Shown one piece after another: positions 49,611 through 57,016 of a stretch of DNA of 64,000 bases. A model generated the notes under the pieces. The model saw only the letters and a program-made list of their open reading frames with translations, had not been told where the DNA came from and did no database searches. The stretch spans positions 62,001-126,000 of the forward strand of contig NZ_QYBC01000011.1 of the NCBI RefSeq assembly GCF_004137085.1, in the 5' to 3' direction. How positions within the stretch are numbered: position 1 is the stretch's first letter; every line of letters starts with the position of its first letter. A program made the position numbers and the translations under genes. This stretch comes from Lichenibacterium ramalinae (GTDB taxonomy: Bacteria > Pseudomonadota > Alphaproteobacteria > Rhizobiales > Beijerinckiaceae).

Positions 49611-50483
49611 TCACCGGGCCAGGCCGGCCCGCCGGTGCGCCACCTCGGCCAGGGCCGACCAGTCCTTCTCGCCCAGGCCCTGGTCGATGCCGGCCATGAA
49701 GTGGTGGCGCACGAGGTCGGCGGCGGGCAGCACCGTGCCGTTGGCGGCCGCGGCCGCGATGGCGAGGTTCACGTCCTTGAGGCCGAGCCGCAGCTTGAAG
49801 CCGGCCGGCTCGTAGGATCCCGCGGCGATGTTGGCGCCGTAGCTCTTGTAGGCAGGGCTGGCGAAGACCGTGTTGGTGACGATGTCGAGGAAGTCCGCGC
49901 TCGACACGCCGTAGCCCTCGGTCAGCGACGTCGCCTCGGCCATGGCCTCGATGGCGAGCGCCAGCATCATGTTGCCGGCGAGCTTGGCGGCATTGGCGCG
50001 CCGGGGCTCGTCGCCGAGGCGCCACGTCCTGGTGCCCAGCACATCGAGCAGCGGCTGCACCCGCGCGATCGCCTCGGGGTCGCCGGCCGCCACGATGTTG
50101 AGCTGCGCCGCCGCGGCGGCCGGCGGGCGCCCGAAGACCGGTGCCGCCACGTAGGCGACGCCGGCGGTCCGGTGGGCGGCGGCGAGGTCGTCGACGAGCG
50201 CGATCGAGATCGTCGCCATCATGACGTGGACGAGACCCTTCGGGGCCGCCGGCAGCACGCCCGAGTCGAGCACCACGGCGCGCACCGCGGCGTCGTCGGC
50301 CAGCATGGTCAGGACCGCATCGCCCCGGAAGGCGTCCCGAGGGGCGCCGACCGGGGTGGCCCCCGCGATGGCGCGCGCCGCCTCGGGCGACCGGTTCCAC
50401 ACCCTCACGTCGTGGCCGGCCTTGACGAGGTTCGCCGCCATGGCGCTCCCCATGCTGCCGAGGCCGATGAAGCCGATGTCCAT
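49611..50483 (-). CDS. NAD(P)-dependent beta-hydroxyacid dehydrogenase
   Basis: A 290-residue HIBADH-type enzyme: the GFIGLGSMGSAMAANL dinucleotide fold, a substrate segment (AAPVFGRPP), and the catalytic K167 with N171 (AAKLAGNMML). It resembles glyoxylate/succinic-semialdehyde and tartronate-semialdehyde reductases. The AAPVFGRPP variant in place of DAPVSGG marks a subgroup whose substrate I cannot name. The ATG at 50483 is used, with GGAGA upstream. It is divergent from an M20 amidohydrolase gene. Confidence 0.88.
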   Translation of the reverse strand: MDIGFIGLGSMGSAMAANLVKAGHDVRVWNRSPEAARAIAGATPVGAPRDAFRGDAVLTMLADDAAVRAVVLDSGVLPAAPKGLVHVMMATISIALVDDLAAAHRTAGVAYVAAPVFGRPPAAAAAQLNIVAAGDPEAIARVQPLLDVLGTRTWRLGDEPRRANAAKLAGNMMLALAIEAMAEATSLTEGYGVSSADFLDIVTNTVFASPAYKSYGANIAAGSYEPAGFKLRLGLKDVNLAIAAAAANGTVLPAADLVRHHFMAGIDQGLGEKDWSALAEVAHRRAGLAR

Positions 50484-50707
50484 TGTGACGTCTCCGCTGT
50501 GCAGGGGGCGGCCGCGTGCCGGCCCGGATCGTGCCGGCATAACGGCAGCGCGCCGGGGATGGATGCGCGGCCGCGGGCCCCCGCGTGCGATTCGTGGCTT
50601 TCGCCCGCGGCGGCGACGCGGCAGGATCGGGACGCTCGACGGGCCCGCCCTTCGAGCGGGTTGATGTCGGCGACGGCACGACACCTCCTCCAACCCTGGG
50701 ACCGACG

Positions 50708-52132
50708 ATGCACAACACCGACGAGATCTGGCGCCTCGTGGACGCCAAGCGCGACGCCTTCACGGGCCTCGCCGACCGCGTCTTCGACACGCCCGAGTTG
50801 AACTTCAGCGAGCACCGCTCCGCCGCCGAACATACCGCCATGCTGCGGCAGCAGGGGTTCACCGTGACGGAGGCCGTCGCCGGCATCCCCACCGCCATGG
50901 TGGGGGAATGGGGCGAGGGCGGCCCGGTCATCGCCATCATGGGGGAATACGACGCGTTGCCGGGGCTGAGCCAGGAGGCCGGCGTCGCCGAGCACCGGCC
51001 GCTGCCGGGGACCGGCACGGGCCACGGCTGCGGCCACAACCTTCTCGGCTCGGCCTCGCTCCTCGCCGCCACGGCCGTGAAGGACTTCCTCGCCGCCAAC
51101 GGCCTGCCGGGGCGCGTGCGCTACTACGGCTGCCCGGCCGAGGAGGGCGGATCGGGCAAGACCTACATGGTGCGGGCCGGTGCCTTCGCCGACGTCGACG
51201 CCGCCATCTGCTGGCACCCCTCCGCCTTCACGGGCGTGCGCGTCGCGGCCTCGCTGGCCTGCATCGAGGCGGACTTCACGTTCCGGGGGCGGGCCGCCCA
51301 TGCCGCGGCCGCGCCCCATCTCGGCCGCTCGGCGCTCGACGCCGTCGAGCTGATGAACGTCGGCGTCAATTACATGCGCGAGCACATGCCGGCGAGCGCC
51401 CGCATCCATTACGCGCTGATCGACGCCGGCGGCATCGCCCCCAACGTCGTCCAGGCCAAGGCGGTGGTGCGCTACCTCGTGCGCTCGCGCGACCTGCCCG
51501 GCGTGCGCGACCTCTTCGCCCGCGTCGTCAAGGTGTCGGAGGGCGCGGCCCTGATGACCGAAACCAGCGTCGAGCACCGCATCTTCAGCGGCGACGCCAA
51601 CCTCGTCGGCAACGGGCCGCTCGAGGAGGTGATGGCGTCGGAGTTCCGCCACCTCGGCCCCCCGGTTTTCGACGACGCCGACCGCGCCTTCGCGGCCGAG
51701 ATCCAGAAGACGCTGCGGCCGGAGGACATCGCGGCCTCGTTCAAGCGCGCCGGACAGACGCCCCGCGAAGGCGCCACGCTCGCCGACTGGCTGGTGGAGC
51801 GCGACCATTGGTCGGTCGACGACATCGGCTCGACCGACGTCGGCTCGGTCAGCTGGGCCGTGCCGACCGTTCAGGCCGCCGGCACCACCTACGCCATCGG
51901 CACGCCGGGCCATTCGTGGCAGCTCACAGCCCAGGGCAAATCGCCGGCGGCCCACAAGGGCATGGTCCATGTCGCCAAGGCCATGGCCGGGACGGCGCTG
52001 GCCCTGATGCGCGACCCCGAAGCGCTGGCCCGCGCCAAGGCCGACCATCGCGCCCGCGTCGGCGACGCCCCCTTCGTGCCGCCGATCCCGGAGGACGTGG
52101 AGCCGCCGCTCGACATGGCGGTCGGCCACTGA
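50708..52132 (+). CDS. M20-family amidohydrolase, AbgB-like
   Basis: A 474-residue metallopeptidase. Metal ligands seen are C108 and H110 (GHGCGHN), E145/E146 (PAEEGG) and H170 (CWHPSA), with a further site in the C-terminal part. The sequence is close to AbgB, which with AbgA cleaves p-aminobenzoyl-glutamate; related enzymes deacylate amino acids. No abgA homologue is next to it, so the substrate is uncertain. The ATG gives the family-typical N-terminus. Confidence 0.87.
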   Translation: MHNTDEIWRLVDAKRDAFTGLADRVFDTPELNFSEHRSAAEHTAMLRQQGFTVTEAVAGIPTAMVGEWGEGGPVIAIMGEYDALPGLSQEAGVAEHRPLPGTGTGHGCGHNLLGSASLLAATAVKDFLAANGLPGRVRYYGCPAEEGGSGKTYMVRAGAFADVDAAICWHPSAFTGVRVAASLACIEADFTFRGRAAHAAAAPHLGRSALDAVELMNVGVNYMREHMPASARIHYALIDAGGIAPNVVQAKAVVRYLVRSRDLPGVRDLFARVVKVSEGAALMTETSVEHRIFSGDANLVGNGPLEEVMASEFRHLGPPVFDDADRAFAAEIQKTLRPEDIAASFKRAGQTPREGATLADWLVERDHWSVDDIGSTDVGSVSWAVPTVQAAGTTYAIGTPGHSWQLTAQGKSPAAHKGMVHVAKAMAGTALALMRDPEALARAKADHRARVGDAPFVPPIPEDVEPPLDMAVGH

Positions 52133-52312
52133 ACCCACTCCGGCCGACCGGCTCCCGCCCGGCGCGTCGCCGAGCCGGCGGGGCTCCGGCACGTGTAACG
52201 CCGTCGGTGATGGAGGCCGGTTCCGGAACGCCGGCTCGACCACAGGCTCGCGTCGCTGCTCCGCCTCGACGACGGCGGGGCACCGACGGCACGGGCCTCC
52301 GATCACGAACGC

Positions 52313-53149
52313 TCAGTGCGGCACGACGTCGAAGCCGAACCATTGGGTGGACAGCTTCTGCGCCGTGCCGTCCGCCATGGCCTCGGCGAGGCCCTTGTCG
52401 AGCAGGACCTTGAGATCGGCGTCCTCCTTGCGCAGGCCCATGGCCGAGCCCTGGCCCAGCAGCCCGTCGCGGAACAGCGGGCCGGCATAGACGAGTTCGC
52501 CCTTGGTGGCCTTGACGCTGGCGCTGAGGTTGGTCTGCGAGCCGATCCAGGCGTCGACGCGGCCGGCCTGGAGGTCGAGCGCCACCTCGTTGTTGGTCTT
52601 GTAGCTCCGCAGTTCGACGCCGGGCAGGTACTGCGCCATGAGGTCGGCCTGGATGGTCGACACCTGCACGCCCACGGTCTTGCCCTTCAGCGCGTCCCGC
52701 AGCGGCCCGAGCTTCGCGGCGGCGGCGTCCTTGTCGGCGAGGCTGAGGTCGGCGCCCGTCAGCGCCATCTTGGCGAGCGGGCTGTCGGCCACCACCGCGA
52801 AAGTGGTGGGGCTCTGGCTGTACGGCACCGTGAAGGCGATGGTTTCGAGGCGCTTGGGCGTGATGCTCATGCCCGACATGATGGCGTCGAACTTGCCGGC
52901 CTTCAGCCCGGGGATCAGCCCGTCCCAGTCCTGCACGATCGTGTCGCAGGTGATCTTGAGCCGGTCGCAGACGGACTTGAGCAGGTCCGGCTCGTAGCCG
53001 ATGACGCGGCCGTCGGGCGTCGTGGAGTTGAAGGGCGGATAGGCGCCCTCCGTGGCGATGCGGACGTGGCTCCAGTCCCGGGCCTGGGCGAAGCCGGCCG
53101 ACAGGCCGAGGGTCAGGAGGGCGGCGATCAGCGGGCGGGCGATGGGCAT
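52313..53149 (-). CDS. Polar amino acid ABC transporter substrate-binding protein
   Basis: A 278-residue type II periplasmic binding protein of the lysine/arginine/ornithine group. A signal peptide (MPIARPLIAALLTLGLSAG, cleavage near QARDW) is followed by IATEGAYPPFN, the IGYEPDLLK ligand loop and MSGMSITPKR. It lacks adjacent permease and ATPase genes and must pair with components elsewhere. A degraded toxin-like fragment lies upstream of its start on the same strand. Confidence 0.9.
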   Translation of the reverse strand: MPIARPLIAALLTLGLSAGFAQARDWSHVRIATEGAYPPFNSTTPDGRVIGYEPDLLKSVCDRLKITCDTIVQDWDGLIPGLKAGKFDAIMSGMSITPKRLETIAFTVPYSQSPTTFAVVADSPLAKMALTGADLSLADKDAAAAKLGPLRDALKGKTVGVQVSTIQADLMAQYLPGVELRSYKTNNEVALDLQAGRVDAWIGSQTNLSASVKATKGELVYAGPLFRDGLLGQGSAMGLRKEDADLKVLLDKGLAEAMADGTAQKLSTQWFGFDVVPH

Positions 53150-53223
53150 GGGACGATGGGGCTCCGGAGGGGAATGGGACTCAAGCTGGCCCAGCGGGGC
53201 TGCAGCGCTTCCGCCGTTGCAGC

Positions 53224-53438
53224 TCACGCTTCGTGACGCGGTCGCGCGCGCGACGGATGACGCAAGGTCACGATGGCGACGATGCCAACATCGTCGACGA
53301 TACGGTAGGAGAGGAGCCGACCAAAGCGCGGAACGACCAGCGTCCCGAGGTCTCCCGTCTTCCGTCGCCGACCGACCTTCGCTGCAGGGCGACCAGGTCC
53401 TGCGCTGCCCGAAGCGCCGCACCGAGCACGTTGGTCAT
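53224..53438 (-). pseudogene. Fragment resembling a RelE/ParE toxin, frameshifted
   Basis: From an ATG at 53438 with a good GGGAGG site, the frame reads MTNVLGAALRAAQDLVAL and then diverges. In the neighbouring frame, downstream of a point near 53360, comes TLVVPRFGRLLSYRIVDD and VAIVTLRHPSRAR, which looks like the C-terminal strands of RelE/ParE-type toxins. A one-base shift would join the two, but the usual N-terminal 25 residues would still be missing. No antitoxin gene is visible. This is a weak, by-eye similarity and may be a decayed remnant. Confidence 0.35.
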
Positions 53439-53617
53439 GACGGATCCTCCCGTGGCGAGCGGCCCGCTCCGGCAGGCTCGCACCGGAATGGAGGTCGAGT
53501 CCAGCCCCGTCGGTGCCATTCTGCCGGGCCACCCGAACCACCGCGGCCCTGCACGGCTCAAGAGGAAGCCGTTGTCGCCTGCCGCTGCCCGATCGGCAGG
53601 CACCCGACGATAACAAT

Positions 53618-53631
53618 ACAGGCTTGCCTGT
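53618..53631. promoter_or_regulatory. Palindrome ACAGGC-TT-GCCTGT, likely TetR operator
   Basis: A perfect 6-bp inverted repeat with a two-base spacer, in an AT-rich stretch (with near-symmetric flanks ACAAT and TTTGT), lies 47 bases before the start of the tetR gene. Size and position suit an operator for TetR autoregulation of the tetR-MFS-amidohydrolase operon. It also lies upstream of the minus-strand toxin-like fragment. Confidence 0.6.
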
Positions 53632-53677
53632 TTGTAAGTTGCGGCTAGCCTCCGCGCCGCCACCGTCTCGGGATCCC

Positions 53678-54364
53678 ATGCCTCAACGCCCCCGCCGCAG
53701 CCAGGACGAACGCAGCGACGAGACGCGCACGGCGCTGCACCGCGCGACGATCCGCTTGCTGCTGGATCGGGGCTATTCGCGCTTCACCACCGCGGACGCC
53801 GCCGCCGCCGCCGGCGTGTCGCGGGGGGCTCTGACCCATCACTTCGCCAGCAAGGAGGACCTCGTCGTCCGGTCCGTGGCGCAGGATCTGGCGGGCGTGA
53901 CGGAGGGGCTGCGGGTCTTCCTCGCCGAAGGCCGCGGCCGCAGGCGCGGGCCCGACGAACTCGTCGACCACCTTTGGGCCCTGATGGCGGGCGGCCTCTT
54001 CTACGTCACGATGGAATACCTGCCGGAGGCGCGCCACAACGCCCCGTTCCGCGAGCGCCTGCTGCCGGTCGTGCGCGACTTCCACGCCGCGCTCGACGCC
54101 CTGTGGTGCTCGGTGTCCGACGCCCACGACCTCGATCCCGCCGAAGCGCAGGTCACGCTGAACGCCACGCTCTGCCTCATGCGCGGGATGGTGGCGCAGA
54201 GCGTGCTGAAGCCGGACGAGAGCTACTTCGCCGCCATGCTGGACCATTGGAAGGCGCATCTGCGCGCCCTGTTCGCGCGCTCCGCCGGCGCCGGGGACAT
54301 CCCCGGGCCGTCCCACGCCGGTCGGCACCACTCACCCCCTGTCCCGAACCCGGAGGTCCCGTGA
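53678..54364 (+). CDS. TetR-family transcriptional regulator
   Basis: A 228-residue TetR regulator with the helix-turn-helix TTADAAAAAGVSRGALTHHF and a ligand-binding C-terminal half ending in a Pro/His-rich tail. The ATG at 53678 is used; there is no clear ribosome site. Its stop overlaps the MFS start (GTGA), so the two are coupled. It probably represses its own operon through the palindrome at 53618-53631 until the operon's substrate binds. Confidence 0.9.
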   Translation: MPQRPRRSQDERSDETRTALHRATIRLLLDRGYSRFTTADAAAAAGVSRGALTHHFASKEDLVVRSVAQDLAGVTEGLRVFLAEGRGRRRGPDELVDHLWALMAGGLFYVTMEYLPEARHNAPFRERLLPVVRDFHAALDALWCSVSDAHDLDPAEAQVTLNATLCLMRGMVAQSVLKPDESYFAAMLDHWKAHLRALFARSAGAGDIPGPSHAGRHHSPPVPNPEVP

Positions 54365-55752
54365 CCGACCTGTCGTCCCGCATCGAGCGGCTGCCCTTCG
54401 GCCGCTTCCACCGCCAGCTCCTCCTCATGGGCGGCCTCGGCTACACATTCGACGGCCTCGACCTCGCCGTCGTGTCGTTCGTGCTGCCGGTGCTGCGCCC
54501 ACTGTGGTCGCTGTCGAGCGTGCAGGTGGGGTTCCTCGGCAGCGCCACCTACATCGGCTATTTCTTCGGCGCGCTGTTTGCCGGCCTGCTGGGCGACCGC
54601 ATCGGACGTCGGGCCGTCATGGTCTGGGCGCTGGTGCTCTATTGCGTGGCCTCGCTGGTGAGCGCCTTCGCGGGCGACTGGACCTTCTTCCTCGGGTGCC
54701 GGATCGTGGCGGGCATGGGCACCGGTGCCGAATCCGCCATCGTGGCGCCGTTCCTCGCCGAGTTCGTTGCGGCGCGCTACCGCGGCCGCTTCACGGGTTC
54801 GCTGGCGGGCTTCTTCTCCTTCGGGTTCTTCGCCGCCGCTCTGCTCGGCTACTTCGCCGTGCCGGCCGCGCCGGGGGCGTGGCGATGGGTGCTGGCCCTG
54901 ACGGCCGCGCCCGTGCTGCTGCTGCTCTGGTGGCGCCGGGCGCTGCCCGAATCGCCGCGCTGGCTCGCCAGCGTCGGCCGCCGGGTCGAGGCCGAGGCCG
55001 TCGTGGCCCGGATGGAAGAGGATGCGCGCCGCGCCGGCCACGTCCTGCCGGCCCCGGCCGCCCTGCCCGCCGTCGCCGCGGTTCTGCCGCCCCGCGCCTC
55101 GGTGGCGGGCCAGCTCGCCGCGCTGTGGCGTCCGGGCCTCGCCCGCATCACGGCGATGAGCTGGATCATGTGGCTGTCGATCACCTTCAGCTACTATGCG
55201 TTCTTCACCTGGATCCCGAGCCTGCTCGTCGAGAGCGGCATGACGGTGACCAAGAGCTTCGGCTATTCCATCGCGATCTTCGCCGCCCAGATCCCCGGCT
55301 ACTTTTCGGCGGCCTGGTTCAACGAGCGCATCGGCCGGCAGGCCACCATCGCGTCCTACATGGTGCTCGGCGGCCTGTCGGCCGTAGCCCTGGCGCTGAG
55401 CCATTCGGACGGGACCGTGACGGCAGCCGGCGTGTGCCTGTCGTTCTTCATGAACGGCACCTACGCGGGCATCTACGCCTACACGCCCGAGATCTTCCCG
55501 ACCGCCATCCGCGCCACCGGCATGGGCACGGCCTCCTCGATCGGGCGCATCGGCGCCATCGCGTCGCCGCTGCTCGTCGGCTGGCTCTATCCCAACTTCG
55601 GCTTCGCGGGCGTGTTCGGCGCCACCACGGTGGTGCTGCTCGCCGGCGCGCTCGCCGTGATGCTGATGGGCGTCTCGACGCGCAACCGCTCGCTCGAGGA
55701 GATCACCGCCGAGGAACTCGCCCCCGAGGCCCCGGCCCACCGCACCGCCTGA
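54361..55752 (+). CDS. MFS transporter, sugar/aromatic acid:H+ symporter type
   Basis: A 463-residue permease with 12 predicted helices. The first loop has GDRIGRRAVMVW, the A-motif of the major facilitator superfamily, and the central loop has ALPESPRWL, typical of the sugar and aromatic-acid symporter branch. The GTG start overlaps the tetR stop and follows GGAGG. The next gene is an amidohydrolase 25 bases downstream, so the protein probably imports that enzyme's substrate. The substrate is not identifiable from sequence. Confidence 0.9.
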   Translation: MTDLSSRIERLPFGRFHRQLLLMGGLGYTFDGLDLAVVSFVLPVLRPLWSLSSVQVGFLGSATYIGYFFGALFAGLLGDRIGRRAVMVWALVLYCVASLVSAFAGDWTFFLGCRIVAGMGTGAESAIVAPFLAEFVAARYRGRFTGSLAGFFSFGFFAAALLGYFAVPAAPGAWRWVLALTAAPVLLLLWWRRALPESPRWLASVGRRVEAEAVVARMEEDARRAGHVLPAPAALPAVAAVLPPRASVAGQLAALWRPGLARITAMSWIMWLSITFSYYAFFTWIPSLLVESGMTVTKSFGYSIAIFAAQIPGYFSAAWFNERIGRQATIASYMVLGGLSAVALALSHSDGTVTAAGVCLSFFMNGTYAGIYAYTPEIFPTAIRATGMGTASSIGRIGAIASPLLVGWLYPNFGFAGVFGATTVVLLAGALAVMLMGVSTRNRSLEEITAEELAPEAPAHRTA

Positions 55753-55777
55753 ACCCGCCCCGAAGGAGGGAGCCCCC

Positions 55778-57004
55778 ATGCAGACCCTGTTCCTCAACGC
55801 CGCCATCACGGACGCCACGCGGGCCGAGCCCCGCATGGGCAACGTCCTCGTCGAGGACGGCATCATCCGTGACGTCGACGCGCGGTCGACCGGCGGCGAC
55901 CGCGAGGTGATCGACCTCGGCGGCCGCACCCTGATGCCGGGCCTCGTCGACAGCCACGTCCATGTCGTGGCCTCGACAATGGACCTCACCACCAACGCGC
56001 AGCTTCCCGACGCGCTCGCCATCCTGCGGTCCCTGCCCATCATGCGGGGCATGCTGGACCGCGGCTTCACCACGGTGCGCGACGTCGGCGGCGCACCGCC
56101 CGCCCTGTCGGACGCCATCGCCGAGGGCCTCGTGCCGGCCCCGCGCGTCGTCGCCTGCGGCAAGGCCCTGTCGAAGACCGGCGGCCATGCCGACAACCGC
56201 CCCCGCCACGACACGCACGACGCGACCCGCTGGGGCCGCAACTACGGGGCGCTCGGCCGCGTGGCGGACGGCGTCGACGAGGTGCGCCGGGCTTGCCGCC
56301 AGGAGCTGCGCCAGGGCGCGCGGTTCATCAAGGTGATGGCCAACGGGGGCGTGTCGAGCCCCACCGACCCCATCGCCTGGCAGGGCTATTCGGCGTCCGA
56401 ACTCACCGCCATCGTGGAAGAGGCGCGCGACGCGCAGACCTACGTCTCGGCCCACCTCTACACGGCCGACGCGATCCAGCGCGCCCTCGCCTGCGGGGTC
56501 CATTCGCTGGAGCATTGCAACAACATCGACGCCGCATCGGCCCGGCTCGCCGCCGAGCGCGGGGCCGTGGCGGTGCCGACGCTGGTGACCTACGAGGCCC
56601 TGGCCGAGGACGGCGAGCGCCTCGGCCTGCCGCCGGCCTCCATCGCCAAGATCGAGGCCGTGCGGGCGAACGGCCTCGGCTCGCTGTCGATCCTGCGCGA
56701 TGCCGGCGTCACCATGGCGTATGGCACGGACCTGCTGGGCGAGGCCCATGTCCGACAGAACCAGGAGTTCGCCATCCGGGCGCGGGCCCTGCCCTCGGCC
56801 GAGATCTTCGCCAGCGCCACCACGGTCGGGGCGGAGCTCTGCCACCTCGCCGGCCAGATCGGCGTCGTGGCGCCGGGCGCCTGCGCCGACCTGCTCGTGG
56901 TCGAAGGGCAGCCGCTCACCGACATCGCGGTGCTGGCCGACCCTCGGCGCAACATCCTCCTGGTGATGAAGGGCGGCCACGTCCACCGGCGCCACACCGT
57001 CTGA
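55778..57004 (+). CDS. Metal-dependent amidohydrolase, imidazolonepropionase/prolidase-like
   Basis: A 408-residue amidohydrolase-superfamily enzyme. Metal residues are H60 and H62 (DSHVHV), K185 (the likely carboxylated lysine, FIKVMANGG), H226 (SAHLY), H246 (LEHCNN) and D318 (YGTDLL), so a two-metal centre of the Sgx9260/prolidase-like group. Such enzymes cleave Xaa-dipeptides, hydantoin-like rings or similar amides. The MFS gene is 25 bases upstream. It is convergent with addA, whose stop is 12 bases away. Confidence 0.86.
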   Translation: MQTLFLNAAITDATRAEPRMGNVLVEDGIIRDVDARSTGGDREVIDLGGRTLMPGLVDSHVHVVASTMDLTTNAQLPDALAILRSLPIMRGMLDRGFTTVRDVGGAPPALSDAIAEGLVPAPRVVACGKALSKTGGHADNRPRHDTHDATRWGRNYGALGRVADGVDEVRRACRQELRQGARFIKVMANGGVSSPTDPIAWQGYSASELTAIVEEARDAQTYVSAHLYTADAIQRALACGVHSLEHCNNIDAASARLAAERGAVAVPTLVTYEALAEDGERLGLPPASIAKIEAVRANGLGSLSILRDAGVTMAYGTDLLGEAHVRQNQEFAIRARALPSAEIFASATTVGAELCHLAGQIGVVAPGACADLLVVEGQPLTDIAVLADPRRNILLVMKGGHVHRRHTV

Positions 57005-57016
57005 CGCGACGCCGCC

